Source: a virus. From it: a DNA stretch of 29,387 nucleotides. Positions within the stretch are counted from its first letter, which is position 1, and the number at the start of each line of letters is the position of its first letter. The notes under the pieces were generated by a model. That model was not told where the DNA came from. It did no database searches and saw nothing but the letters and a program-made list of their open reading frames with translations. The translations under genes were made by a program, and so were the position numbers. This document shows positions 8,378 to 16,692 of the stretch, piece after piece. The DNA lies in IMG/VR virus record IMGVR_UViG_3300006305_000013, positions 1-29,387 of that record; one strand, 5' to 3'.

Positions 8378-9967
8378 ATGGCAACGTATGAAAGATACAT
8401 GAATGCCGCTAGAAACGCAGATGCCGCAGGGGATGAAGCCGCCGCCAGGCAACTTGTACAAGCGGCTATGTCTGCTAGAGCGCAAACCACACAAGAGCCA
8501 GAAGTTAAAGAAGAGGGCAGAGAGCTTTTTGGTAGCGTTGGCGAAGTTGGTGGTTCTGCGTTAGCAGGAGCGGCGAGAGGTGCATTGGGTGCGTTAGAGT
8601 TGCCAGAGATGGCTTTAAGAGGTGTTGCTAGATTAGGCCAGGAAGGTTTGCAAGCTGTCGGTCTTGCAGATGAAGATTATAACATACCTGTTCTTGATAC
8701 GTTTACTGGAAGAGCTGTTGATGCCGCAACAGAAGCCGCAGGTGTAGATGAATTAATAGACTATCGAGGTGATAGTAGAGCCGCCGGACTAGCAGGTACA
8801 ATCGGTGAGTTTGGAGCAGGTGGTGGTGTTATCGGCGGAATAGGTAAAGGCGCAAAAGTTTTAGCTAAAAGAGCGGGAGCGAAAAGAACAGAAAAGCTTG
8901 CAGAAGGTATGGAGAAAGCAGGTCTTACTACAAAAGGCCAAGCTTTATCTACAGTAGCGGCGACAGGTAGTGAGGTTGCAGGTCAAGCAACTGAGGGCAC
9001 AAATCTTGAGCCATATGCAAGAGTTGGGGCGGCTTTATTGGCTCCTACTGTGGGTATAAAAGCTGTCAACACTGGCAACAAAACCTTAAACTTAGTTACA
9101 AAGAGAAACGAAATACCTACAGTAAAAGGTTTGGAAAAAGAAAAGAACTTGCGGTACGATCAAGTTAGAGCGGCCGGCCCAGCAATGACCGGAACTGAAG
9201 TTGCTTACATGGTTGATGACGCTGTAAACGCTGCTTTAAATAAAGGTGCTTTTTCCTTAACAGACAAAACTTTTGTTAAAGCAAGAAAGTTTTTAAGAGA
9301 ATTAGAAAAGATACCTGGCGGAATTACCTTAAATCAATTTGATAAAGCCAAAAGAAAAGTGGGTAGCTTATACGGAAAAGGCGAAGGTAAAAAAGAACCT
9401 TTTTTAATTGATATGATGAAATCAATGGAAAATTCTCTTGTAAAGGCTACTGAAAACAACGCAGTTTTAAAGGGTGCTAGAGAGGCGAATAGACGTTTTT
9501 CTAAAGCAAAACTTTTAGATAAAGAAGTTAGAAAACTGCAAAACCAAAGAAAAGTATCTGGTTCTGGCGGTAATGTTACAAACTCATATCGTAGAGCAAT
9601 ACAAAAAATATTAGATAATCCTAAACAAATTGATTTTTTTGATGAACCAGAGATAAGAGCTATGCAGCAAATCGTAGATGGTAGAGTTGCAGATAATATC
9701 TTGCGTCTTGCAGGTAAGATGGCTCCAAGCGGTAATGGTTTGATAGCATATATGAACATAATTATGTTTAGTATGAACCCTGCTTTCTTAGGTCTTTCTG
9801 CGGCCTCTATTGGTGCAAAAGCTCTTGGTGATGCTAGGGTAAGAGCCGCAGTTAAAAAACTACAAGACACAGTAAAAGCAGGTGGTTCTCCTGATAAAAT
9901 TACCAGAGATGAAGCATTAGAGCTGTTAGCCTCACAGGGTATGTTGTCACGTTTAGGACAGGAGTAA
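8378..9967 (+). CDS. Large candidate ejection protein with amphipathic Gly/Ala patches, 529 aa
   Basis: The protein begins MATYERYMNAARNADAAGDE. It has Gly/Ala-rich hydrophobic stretches at residues ~53-80 (GGSALAGAARGALGAL), ~132-165 (GEFGAGGGVIGGIGKGAKVL) and ~455-485 (IMFSMNPAFLGLSAASIGAK), separated by charged helical segments. Such a pattern of membrane-active segments in a long helical virion protein is usual for podovirus internal proteins that form the channel for DNA entry. It is the last gene before the portal, three bases away. No lysozyme or transglycosylase motif was found. Confidence 0.65.
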   Translation: MATYERYMNAARNADAAGDEAAARQLVQAAMSARAQTTQEPEVKEEGRELFGSVGEVGGSALAGAARGALGALELPEMALRGVARLGQEGLQAVGLADEDYNIPVLDTFTGRAVDAATEAAGVDELIDYRGDSRAAGLAGTIGEFGAGGGVIGGIGKGAKVLAKRAGAKRTEKLAEGMEKAGLTTKGQALSTVAATGSEVAGQATEGTNLEPYARVGAALLAPTVGIKAVNTGNKTLNLVTKRNEIPTVKGLEKEKNLRYDQVRAAGPAMTGTEVAYMVDDAVNAALNKGAFSLTDKTFVKARKFLRELEKIPGGITLNQFDKAKRKVGSLYGKGEGKKEPFLIDMMKSMENSLVKATENNAVLKGAREANRRFSKAKLLDKEVRKLQNQRKVSGSGGNVTNSYRRAIQKILDNPKQIDFFDEPEIRAMQQIVDGRVADNILRLAGKMAPSGNGLIAYMNIIMFSMNPAFLGLSAASIGAKALGDARVRAAVKKLQDTVKAGGSPDKITRDEALELLASQGMLSRLGQE

Positions 9968-9970
9968 TAG

Positions 9971-12073
9971 ATGGAACTTAAAGAAAAAACCAAAGATCAA
10001 ATCGAAACTATTGTTCAAAACGCTATAGCTGATGCGGTAGATTTTGTAGAAAGCGAAATATCAGAAGATCGTATTAGGTCGCAACGCTACTACGATGGTG
10101 AGGTAGATTTAGGGTTTGAGGATGGGCGAAGTAAAGTGGTCGCTACCAAGGTTCGAGATACGGTGCGTGCGATCAAACCATCATTAATGCGTGTATTTCT
10201 AAGCACTGCAAGACCAGTGGAATTTATGCCGCATGGTCCAGAAGATGTGAATATGGCAGAGCAAGCCACAGATTATGTGCATTATGAGTTTCAAAGAAGC
10301 AACGGTTACAGAGTTCTAAACGATGCTTTTCACGATGCGCTAATTAAAAAGCAAGGCATAGTAAAAGCATATTGGGAAGAGATGCCCACCGCAGAGATAT
10401 ATACTTACACCAACTTAGACGATGATGAATACACGTTCTTGGTGCAAGATGATGATGTAACGGTTCTTGAGCATACAGTAGAGCAGGAAATGAGCATGGA
10501 TGAGCAAGGCGTTGAGGTTCAAACGCCTGTTCATTCTGCCAAAGTATCGCGTAAAGAAACGAGTGGATGCTTAAAAATAGAGAGTGTTCCGCCAGAAGAG
10601 TTCTTTGTAGATAGAAACTGTAGAACCCTAGAAGATGCTCATGTTGTAGCTCACCGCACAGAAATGCGTGCTAGTGATTTAATATTTATGGGATTTGATC
10701 CAGAAACAGTTTTTGACCTAGATAGTTTTGATGCAGGTACGGAGATGACCGAAGCAGAGCGTATTGAGCGTCAAGGCTACGAGGACGATTTTAACGAAAC
10801 AAGCTCTGATCCATCTATGCGCCAGGTTACTGTAACAGAAGCATATATGCGTATGGATGTGGACGGCACAGGCGTAGCTGTGTTACACAAGTTCTTGTGC
10901 GGCGGGACAAAGTACAAACTGCTAGATTACGAACTCGCAGACGAAATACCTTTTGCAAAATTTGAAATTGATCCAGAGCCGCACACCTTTTATGGCAGAA
11001 GCATTGCAGACATTGTTATTGATGACCAGGATGCGGCAACAAGCATATTGCGTGGAATACTCGATAACGTTGCCATGACGAACAATCCTAGAGTTGGCAT
11101 AGTTGATGGCGCAGTAAACATAGATGATGTGCTAAACAATGAGATTGGTGCGATTGTGCGTATGAGACAGCCCGGTGCGGTCCAGGACCTAGCTGTGCCA
11201 TTTACTGCAGGACAGACGCTAGGCGCACTTACATACCTAGATCAGCTTGTAGAGGGCAAGACAGGCGTTACCAGAGCGTCTATGGGTCTAGACCCTGATG
11301 CTATGCAGTCAACAACTAAGGCGGCTGTGCAAGCCACTGTGCAAGCCGCTGCCGGACAAGTAGAGGTCATGGTGCGTAACCTAGCAGATGGTGCAAGAGA
11401 TTTGTTTGGCATGATGTTAAGATTACTGCAAAAGAATATGGAAAACGGCGCAATGATGCGTATGAATGGCCGCTTCCAACCTGTCGATCCAAAAGCTTTT
11501 GACATAGATATGGACGTTAGCATCAACGTAGGGCTTGGCACTGGCAGAGAAGAGGATAAGACAAACGCTTTAGCTATGGCTTTGCAACAGCAAACTATGG
11601 TGTATCAGACATATGGCCCTATGAATGGCTTAGTATCGCTTACAAACATTCGTAACACTCTTGCAGATATATTAGCATCGAGCGGTATTAGAAACGCAGA
11701 TCGTTACTTTGCACCAATTACACCGGAAATAGAGATGCAACTATTGCAGATGCAACAACAACAGCAAGCGGCGTTAGCAGGTCAAAACCAACCACAAGAC
11801 CCTGCCCAGGCTATGGTTCAAGCCGAAGCTATGAAAGCACAAACAAAAGCTTCAGTTGATCTGCAAAGAGCTCAGATGGACAATCAACGCAAAATGCATG
11901 AAATGGCTATGAAAGATGATCTAGCTAGAGATCAGATGGCACAAGACCTATATGTAGATGCGGCAAAGACACTAGGCCAATACGGAAGCTCTGTAGATAT
12001 TGCTAGAATAAAAGCAGAGCAAGACAAAGAGCGTATGCATAATGAAGCTATGATGAGAGTGGCGGGTATTTGA
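9971..12073 (+). CDS. Portal protein, 700 aa
   Basis: The N-terminus (IRSQRYYDGEVDLGFEDGRS) and the segment VRDTVRAIKPSLMRVFLSTA are typical of large podovirus portals. The region FGRSIADI-like YGRSIADIVIDDQDAATSIL and the later GVTRASMGLDPDAMQSTTKA match the portal crown and wing helices. Length fits P22-like portals (~700 aa). The C-terminal ~120 residues are Gln/Met-rich helices (MQLLQMQQQQQAALAGQNQ) that would form the barrel. It forms the dodecameric DNA gate at one capsid vertex and docks the terminase and tail. The stop codon overlaps the TTG start of the next gene (TTGA). Confidence 0.9.
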   Translation: MELKEKTKDQIETIVQNAIADAVDFVESEISEDRIRSQRYYDGEVDLGFEDGRSKVVATKVRDTVRAIKPSLMRVFLSTARPVEFMPHGPEDVNMAEQATDYVHYEFQRSNGYRVLNDAFHDALIKKQGIVKAYWEEMPTAEIYTYTNLDDDEYTFLVQDDDVTVLEHTVEQEMSMDEQGVEVQTPVHSAKVSRKETSGCLKIESVPPEEFFVDRNCRTLEDAHVVAHRTEMRASDLIFMGFDPETVFDLDSFDAGTEMTEAERIERQGYEDDFNETSSDPSMRQVTVTEAYMRMDVDGTGVAVLHKFLCGGTKYKLLDYELADEIPFAKFEIDPEPHTFYGRSIADIVIDDQDAATSILRGILDNVAMTNNPRVGIVDGAVNIDDVLNNEIGAIVRMRQPGAVQDLAVPFTAGQTLGALTYLDQLVEGKTGVTRASMGLDPDAMQSTTKAAVQATVQAAAGQVEVMVRNLADGARDLFGMMLRLLQKNMENGAMMRMNGRFQPVDPKAFDIDMDVSINVGLGTGREEDKTNALAMALQQQTMVYQTYGPMNGLVSLTNIRNTLADILASSGIRNADRYFAPITPEIEMQLLQMQQQQQAALAGQNQPQDPAQAMVQAEAMKAQTKASVDLQRAQMDNQRKMHEMAMKDDLARDQMAQDLYVDAAKTLGQYGSSVDIARIKAEQDKERMHNEAMMRVAGI

Positions 12074-12306
12074 CAGTAGAAACACGCATAAAATCAGAAG
12101 ATGCAAAGCGGTTAAAAAACGATACCGCTTTTAGCGATTTTATAGAGGATGTTCGTAATGAGCAAATTAGGCTTTTTAGGACTAGCGGAGCTCAAGACAT
12201 TGAGCAACGTGAAGAGGCGCACGCTATATTGCGTGCATTAACCAAGATCGAAGTGGAACTTGACGCCGCTATAATGGCAGAGACACTTTTAGATCGTAAA
12301 CAATAA
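12070..12306 (+). CDS. Small helical portal-adjacent protein, 78 aa (TTG start)
   Basis: Translation appears to begin at a TTG that overlaps the portal stop codon by four bases (TTGA); no in-frame ATG lies close by. The protein is a pair of charged helices (AFSDFIEDVRNEQIRLFRTS, then EQREEAHAILRALTKIEVEL). It resembles small proteins found between portal and scaffold in related phages, possibly an assembly or connector factor. The function is not established. The scaffold gene starts 11 nt downstream. Confidence 0.65.
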   Translation: MTVETRIKSEDAKRLKNDTAFSDFIEDVRNEQIRLFRTSGAQDIEQREEAHAILRALTKIEVELDAAIMAETLLDRKQ

Positions 12307-12317
12307 GGAGCAGCACC

Positions 12318-13298
12318 GTGGAAGCGACTGACCTAAATAGCGCAGTAGACAAACTTATACAGCCAGCGCAAGAAGAAACAGGCGAAACTAATCAGGTAGA
12401 AACAGAAGAACCAGTTGATGAGCCAGAGGCCGAAGAGGTTGAGGTAGAAGCAGTTGAGGAAGCTGAAGAGCTTGATGAACTAGAAGCATCTGAGGAAGAT
12501 TACGAAGATGTGGATATAGAAACCGAGGACGAAGTAGAGGCTACTGAGGAAAACAATCTCATCCCCGTGAAAATTGACGGCAAAGAAGAGCATTGGACAC
12601 TGGATCAGCTTAAGCAATCTGCGGCAGGCCAAGGTGCAATTAATAATCGGTTCCAGGAGATCGCCCAGACACGCAAGCAACTGGAAGATCGAGCGGCCGG
12701 TTTAGCACAGAGAGAACAACAGATCGCGCAATTATATAACCAGGCTCAAGAGGGCTTTGCGTCACCACCTAAATTGCCAGATGCAAATTTGGCAGAGAGT
12801 GACCCAGTAGCTTATATGGAGCAAAAGGCTAAATATGACGTTGATTTGCAACAGTACCAAAACCAACAATACCAAATACAACAACTTAACGAACAGCGAA
12901 AAAAGCAAGCCGATGAGGAGCATCGGGTATATCTTGCGGAGCAAGCTGAGATAATCAAAGCCAAAATTCCCGAATTAGCGGATACTAGCAAGAGCAAGGC
13001 TCACTGGGATGCGTTAATGGGAGTTGGGCGTGAGTATGGGTTTAGCGATGAAGAAATCGCTTTAACCGCAGATGCACGCTACATAGAGATGGCTAATGAT
13101 GCGATGAAGTATAAGCGTATTGTGGCAAACAGGAAAAAGGCAGAAGCTAAAAGCAAGAAAGCCAAACCTGTTGTCAAGGCTGGGGCAAAGAAGGTTGCCG
13201 ATCCTGCTGGTTCTGCTCGCCGAAAGCAGCAACAAAGGTTGCAAAAGAGTGGTCGTATTGAAGATGCAATCGACTTAATTATGAACCCACAAGGATAA
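12318..13298 (+). CDS. Capsid scaffolding protein, 326 aa (GTG start)
   Basis: A strong AAGGAG lies seven bases before a GTG start. The architecture is classic for scaffolds: an extremely acidic N-terminus (residues ~15-80, dominated by Glu/Asp as in EPEAEEVEVEAVEEAEELDE), a middle Gln-rich coiled coil (~110-205) and a Lys/Arg-rich C-terminus (KKAEAKSKKAKPVVKAGAKK, ~270-300) that should bind the capsid protein. It lies between portal and major capsid genes. It would direct procapsid assembly and be lost or degraded on maturation. Confidence 0.88.
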   Translation: MEATDLNSAVDKLIQPAQEETGETNQVETEEPVDEPEAEEVEVEAVEEAEELDELEASEEDYEDVDIETEDEVEATEENNLIPVKIDGKEEHWTLDQLKQSAAGQGAINNRFQEIAQTRKQLEDRAAGLAQREQQIAQLYNQAQEGFASPPKLPDANLAESDPVAYMEQKAKYDVDLQQYQNQQYQIQQLNEQRKKQADEEHRVYLAEQAEIIKAKIPELADTSKSKAHWDALMGVGREYGFSDEEIALTADARYIEMANDAMKYKRIVANRKKAEAKSKKAKPVVKAGAKKVADPAGSARRKQQQRLQKSGRIEDAIDLIMNPQG

Positions 13299-13328
13299 TC
13301 CTTGTAAGCCGTTGAGAAGGAAAGAGAT

Positions 13329-14285
13329 ATGGCACAACCAACCAATACATTCGACAGTTATGATGCTGTCGGGATCAGAGAGGACCTTTCTGATATTATC
13401 ACAAACGTTTCTCCAGAAGAAACTCCATTTCATACAAAGTCTCGCAAGACTACTGCGAAAAACACTTTGGTAGAATGGCAAACAGCGTCTTTAAGAAGTA
13501 GTGCTACAAATGCACACATCGAAGGAGACGAGACAACTGCGGATGCAATGACTGCAACAACCCGTCTGAACAACAGAACACAGATTTTCAAAAATGCTGT
13601 GACTGTTCCAGATACGGATGAAGGTCTTGATAAAGCAGGTCGTCAACGTGAGATGGCCTACCAGGTGCTAAAGATTGCAAAAGAGCAAAAATTAGACATT
13701 GAAAAAGCGTTGTTCGACAATAACGCAAAAGTGGCGGGCAACTCAAGTACAGCTCGAGAGTTAGCAGGCGCACCAGCTTGGATGACCACAAACGTGAACT
13801 TTGTTTCTGCGTCATCTGGTGCTAACCCAACGGGTGATGGTACGGATGCACGAACAGATTCGGGTGCTCCGACAGCCTTTACTCAAACCAAATTTGACAC
13901 AGTTATGCAGTCAATTTGGGAAAATGGTGGGAACCCAGACACAGTGTACTTATCTGCATTTCAAATGAATGTGGCATTGGGCTTTACTGGTAACAACAAC
14001 CAGCGTTCAAACGTACAGGGCAGTGACGAAACTGTTGTTAAATCTCTTGCGGTATATGTAACGCCTTGGGGAACAATTGAGTTCATGCCAAGCCGTGAGA
14101 ACCGTTCTCGTGACGTGTTCATCATGCAAGATGATATGTGGGAAGTCGCTGTGCTACGTCCAACTAAGAACGTAGAACTTGCCAAAACTGGCGATAGCAG
14201 CAAACGCCAGGTGGTAACAGAACTCACGCTCTGCGCTAAAAATGAAGCGGCAAACGGAATTATTGCTGATAACACAACTTCATAG
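13329..14285 (+). CDS. Major capsid protein, SU10/DUF5309-like, 318 aa
   Basis: An AAGGAAAGAG ribosome site lies just upstream. The sequence NTFDSYDAVGIREDLSDII, the early SPEETPFHTKSRKTTAKN and the central NAVTVPDTDEGLDKAGRQRE match the HK97-fold capsid family typified by SU10 (DUF5309). The late YVTPWGTIEFMPSRENRSRD and WEVAVLRPTKNVELAKTGDS fit the P-domain end. Length is as expected for an unprocessed HK97-fold subunit. It follows the scaffold and is followed by a strong hairpin, in keeping with the high expression a capsid gene needs. Confidence 0.9.
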   Translation: MAQPTNTFDSYDAVGIREDLSDIITNVSPEETPFHTKSRKTTAKNTLVEWQTASLRSSATNAHIEGDETTADAMTATTRLNNRTQIFKNAVTVPDTDEGLDKAGRQREMAYQVLKIAKEQKLDIEKALFDNNAKVAGNSSTARELAGAPAWMTTNVNFVSASSGANPTGDGTDARTDSGAPTAFTQTKFDTVMQSIWENGGNPDTVYLSAFQMNVALGFTGNNNQRSNVQGSDETVVKSLAVYVTPWGTIEFMPSRENRSRDVFIMQDDMWEVAVLRPTKNVELAKTGDSSKRQVVTELTLCAKNEAANGIIADNTTS

Positions 14286-14296
14286 TAAGATAAGAG

Positions 14297-14318
14297 GTAG
14301 GGGCAGTTTTGCCCCTAC
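14297..14318 (+). terminator. Hairpin terminator after the capsid gene
   Basis: A perfect 8-bp stem (GTAGGGGC / GCCCCTAC) with the 6-nt loop AGTTTT lies 12 bases after the capsid stop codon and is followed by TTTA. The short U-tract suggests a partial terminator, which would lower expression of downstream genes relative to capsid. Confidence 0.7.
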
Positions 14319-14335
14319 TTTAACAGGAGATTAAA

Positions 14336-14590
14336 ATGAAAGTATTAGTTAAGGATAGAAGCATATCAACATCTAAGGGTATCGTTAAAATCGGTGATGA
14401 GGTTGATTTGCCTGATACTGAAGTAAAAAAGATTATGGTCTTAAAACCTACAGCTTTTGAAATATTAAAAGCAGAAGTTAAACCTGCTAAGAAAAGCACT
14501 GCAAAAAAAAAGCGAGCAAGAAATGAAGATGGCACGCTAAAAGCGGATGACCCCAATACACCAGAAAATGAGGCTTGGGAGGATGCCTAA
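14336..14590 (+). CDS. Small head/decoration-associated protein, 84 aa
   Basis: An AGGAG lies seven bases before the ATG. The N-terminal half (MKVLVKDRSISTSKGIVKIG, then DEVDLPDTEVKKIMVLKP) is a small beta-barrel-like motif. A Lys/Ala linker (KPAKKSTAKKKRAR) follows. The C-terminus NEDGTLKADDPNTPENEAWE is a short motif found at the ends of many phage head proteins. I infer a capsid accessory or completion role. The last eight bases overlap the next gene. Confidence 0.7.
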   Translation: MKVLVKDRSISTSKGIVKIGDEVDLPDTEVKKIMVLKPTAFEILKAEVKPAKKSTAKKKRARNEDGTLKADDPNTPENEAWEDA

Positions 14591-14885
14591 TCTTTCTAAT
14601 AAGATTAAGGAAAAGGTTACTTTTGAAGATGACAAAATGGTTATCAAAAGCACCTTTAATGGGTCTCAAATGCTCAAAGATGCTCAGTATGCAAGAGAAG
14701 TAACTGGCAATGATTTTGGCTCTGATTATAAGCACGTTGGTAATGTCGATATGGCATTGCTTAACGTGTGGCTAAAAGAAGCAGGTGTAAAGTGGACAGA
14801 TACCCAGGCTGTCAAAGATGTGTTAAAACGTAAGCTAATGAGTAATGAGTTTGCCAAACTAAGGGTTTGGGAAGGTAAATACTAA
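14583..14885 (+). CDS. Conserved phage protein of the head region, 100 aa
   Basis: I chose the ATG that overlaps the end of the previous gene and gives MPNLSNKIKEKVTFEDDKMV; GGAGG abuts this start, and an in-frame ATG 36 nt upstream (MTPIHQKMRL) would overlap further. The body (MLKDAQYAREVTGNDFGSDY, then VGNVDMALLNVWLKEAGVKW, ending LMSNEFAKLRVWEGKY) matches a common small phage family found just after capsid genes. The function is unknown; a head-completion or assembly role is inferred from place only. Confidence 0.68.
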   Translation: MPNLSNKIKEKVTFEDDKMVIKSTFNGSQMLKDAQYAREVTGNDFGSDYKHVGNVDMALLNVWLKEAGVKWTDTQAVKDVLKRKLMSNEFAKLRVWEGKY

Positions 14886-14886
14886 A

Positions 14887-15288
14887 ATGGATTTGCCCAA
14901 GGTTAACATATTAACCGCTGGCACAATGATAGTAGCGATTGTCGGCACAATAAGTGGTGGCATATGGTATGCTTCTAGCCAAGCTTCTGTTATTGAGGGG
15001 CTTAGTGCAGAAGTAGAAAGGTTGACTATTGAGAATAATGCAACTGATAGAACTAATTTGATTAGGGATGTAGAAGCAAATAGCGAACAAATAGATGAGA
15101 TTATAGATTACATTGTAGATGTTGAAGAGGACGGTGGCGAAACGATTGATGAGATATACGAAGAGATCGATGCGCTTCATGAGGAAACTGCTTCTATGGC
15201 TCAACATATGATGGCTATTATTAAGTTACAAGCAAGGGTCGCAGTTTTGGAAAAAACGATGCAGTTTACAAAAAATGATGGGATGTAA
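14887..15288 (+). CDS. Single-pass membrane protein with long coiled coil, lysis cassette, 133 aa
   Basis: One membrane segment lies at residues ~8-30 (ILTAGTMIVAIVGTISGGIW). It is followed by a long acidic coiled-coil ectodomain (residues ~40-120) without cysteines. A type II membrane protein with a periplasmic coiled coil is the form of an i-spanin, and it heads the lysis cassette, so a spanin or holin-partner role is possible. No lipobox partner is visible, so I leave the function open. Confidence 0.7.
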   Translation: MDLPKVNILTAGTMIVAIVGTISGGIWYASSQASVIEGLSAEVERLTIENNATDRTNLIRDVEANSEQIDEIIDYIVDVEEDGGETIDEIYEEIDALHEETASMAQHMMAIIKLQARVAVLEKTMQFTKNDGM

Positions 15289-15290
15289 CT

Positions 15291-15746
15291 ATGGACCCCA
15301 TAACAATCCTTGCAAGCATAAAAACAGGGCTTGCTGCTGGTAAAACTGTTGCAGGGCTAAGTAAGCAGATTGGGCAATTCTTTGACGCAACTGACCAAGC
15401 AAAGAAAACTCTACAAAAAAAGGGTGTATCAAGCAAAAGTGCAAATGCTACGGCGTTGGATCGTTGGGCTAAAATACGCCAAGCAGCAGAAGCAGAAGAA
15501 GAACTCAAAGAGTGGATCACTCAAACGTATGGCAGAAGTAAATACTTAGAGTTACTCAAAATTAGGCGAGAAGTGCTTGCAGAAAAAAGAGAAGCGGAAG
15601 CCCAGGCTCGAAGGGATCAGATAGCACAGCAAGAGCTTATGATTACAATCTTTGGTATAGTTGTTTTATTGATTTTTACATTTGTTGGAGCCACAGCTTA
15701 TATGCATTATATGGAGTGGATTGATGTGAGGGATTATTTTAGATGA
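15291..15746 (+). CDS. Membrane-anchored lysis-cassette protein, C-terminal TM, 151 aa
   Basis: The opening MDPITILASIKTGLAAGKTV is widespread in marine phage lysis regions. Residues ~1-40 are a Gly/Ala-rich amphipathic helix, residues ~60-115 a charged Glu/Lys/Arg coiled coil, and residues ~117-140 a membrane segment (ITIFGIVVLLIFTFVGATAY), followed by a short polar tail. It is probably a membrane accessory to the holin or part of a spanin-like complex. The stop codon TGA overlaps the ATG of the next small gene. Confidence 0.7.
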   Translation: MDPITILASIKTGLAAGKTVAGLSKQIGQFFDATDQAKKTLQKKGVSSKSANATALDRWAKIRQAAEAEEELKEWITQTYGRSKYLELLKIRREVLAEKREAEAQARRDQIAQQELMITIFGIVVLLIFTFVGATAYMHYMEWIDVRDYFR

Positions 15747-15919
15747 TTTATGTATTAATATTTTTACATTTTATAAACACAGACAACTTGCATTACTACC
15801 AGATAGGAACCTATTCGGACAAAGAGCAATGTCTAGCACAGGCAGAAAAAGCAAAAATACTAGTAACACACAATTCGATGAAAGTAGCTTGCCTCGAAGT
15901 CAACGCCCAACAATCATAG
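15743..15919 (+). CDS. Small exported-looking protein with a Cys pair, 58 aa
   Basis: The ATG overlaps the previous stop codon (ATGA). The protein starts with a short hydrophobic segment (MIYVLIFLHFI) and contains two cysteines, Cys30 (SDKEQCLAQ) and Cys50 (KVACLEV), likely to form a disulfide outside the cytoplasm. The same layout, Cys30 and Cys51 followed by x-Val, is seen in the minus-strand gene at 17308-17514 on the other side of the endolysin. It may be a small periplasmic lysis accessory. The next gene overlaps it by 91 nt in another frame. Confidence 0.6.
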   Translation: MIYVLIFLHFINTDNLHYYQIGTYSDKEQCLAQAEKAKILVTHNSMKVACLEVNAQQS

Positions 15920-16050
15920 AAAGAGGTAAGAAGTTTGCAGCATACGATAAAAGTGGTAAGCTGCTAATATTGGGGTACGAAAGAAGAATAGTACAGGAGT
16001 ATGCATATGCCCAAACAAAACTACGACCTAAACGACAACGGAAAGATTGA
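15829..16050 (+). CDS. Small basic phage protein, 73 aa
   Basis: The reading frame overlaps the preceding gene by 91 nt and the following one by 44 nt. A TTG at 15889, giving a shorter protein that begins just before RPTIIERGKKFAAYDKSGKL, is an alternative start that reduces the overlap. The conserved-looking core IIERGKKFAAYDKSGKLLIL resembles small proteins of marine phage lysis regions. The C-terminus is strongly basic (KLRPKRQRKD). Function unknown. Confidence 0.5.
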   Translation: MSSTGRKSKNTSNTQFDESSLPRSQRPTIIERGKKFAAYDKSGKLLILGYERRIVQEYAYAQTKLRPKRQRKD

Positions 16051-16312
16051 TCCAGATGAGCGTGAGATTATGCTCGAAGATCGCCGTAGAATTATGATGG
16101 ACGCAGACGCAAAGCGCGATGCACAAAGGCGCATGGCATGGTTTAGCCTTACAGGTATGCTTTTGTTTCCGTTTGGCGTAGTCTTTACAGAGTGGATGGA
16201 GCTTCCTAGAGCGTCAGAGATGTTATCGAGCATGAGCAATATATACTATGTCAGTATTGCCGCTATTGTTGCAGCATATTATGGATTTACAAACATGGGG
16301 TCTAAAGAATGA
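16007..16312 (+). CDS. Holin-like membrane protein with an EF-hand-type loop, 101 aa
   Basis: AGGAG lies one base before a first ATG at 16001 and seven bases before the ATG at 16007, so I prefer the second. The N-terminus contains DLNDNGKIDPDE, which fits the 12-residue EF-hand calcium loop exactly (Asp1, Asn3, Asn5, Gly6, Ile8, Asp9, Glu12). A charged helix with many Arg follows, then two membrane segments (WFSLTGMLLFPFGVVFTEWM and YYVSIAAIVAAYYGF). This is the profile of a small two-pass holin or antiholin of marine phages. Calcium binding is a prediction. Confidence 0.72.
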   Translation: MPKQNYDLNDNGKIDPDEREIMLEDRRRIMMDADAKRDAQRRMAWFSLTGMLLFPFGVVFTEWMELPRASEMLSSMSNIYYVSIAAIVAAYYGFTNMGSKE

Positions 16313-16692
16313 TAGGACAATTATTAGGACCAGTCGCAGGTTTAGCCAGTAGTTGGCTTGATGCAAAGACTACAAAGCAAGCTGCAGAAGCAAAGCTAAA
16401 GCTTACAGAAGCCGAGGCAAAAGCAAAAATATTATTGTCAGAAAAAACAAGCGTTGCCGATTGGGAGCGCATAATGGCGGAGAACAGCAAATCGTCCTGG
16501 AAAGACGAATTTTTTGTAATTGTGCTATCAATCCCGCTTATTTTAGCCTTCATACCTGGTGCCGAGGGTATTGTAGACAGAGGATTTGAGCAGCTTCACA
16601 AGGCACCGGACTGGTATTTTTACAGTTTGGGTATTGCGATTTCAGCCTCTTTCGGTGTGAAAGGTTACAAGCAGTTTGTAAGGAAAAAATAA
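16309..16692 (+). CDS. Holin, GTA 3TM-like family, 127 aa
   Basis: The ATG overlaps the previous stop codon by four bases. The N-terminal MIGQLLGPVAGLASSWLDAK, the Ala/Lys coiled coil, the SSWKDEFFVIVLSIPLILAF segment and the late YSLGIAISASFGVKGYKQF match the gene transfer agent type 3TM holin family (PF11351). Two membrane segments are clear (~68-86 and ~100-118), with a weaker hydrophobic N-terminus. It would make the membrane lesion that releases the endolysin, whose gene starts one base before this one ends. Confidence 0.8.
   Translation: MIGQLLGPVAGLASSWLDAKTTKQAAEAKLKLTEAEAKAKILLSEKTSVADWERIMAENSKSSWKDEFFVIVLSIPLILAFIPGAEGIVDRGFEQLHKAPDWYFYSLGIAISASFGVKGYKQFVRKK

Noticed and set aside
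9334-9993. A 219-codon open frame on the minus strand
   Set aside because: It lies opposite a well-supported ejection protein gene, has no ribosome site, and its Ser/Leu/Phe-rich composition is what the complement of Lys/Glu-rich codons gives.
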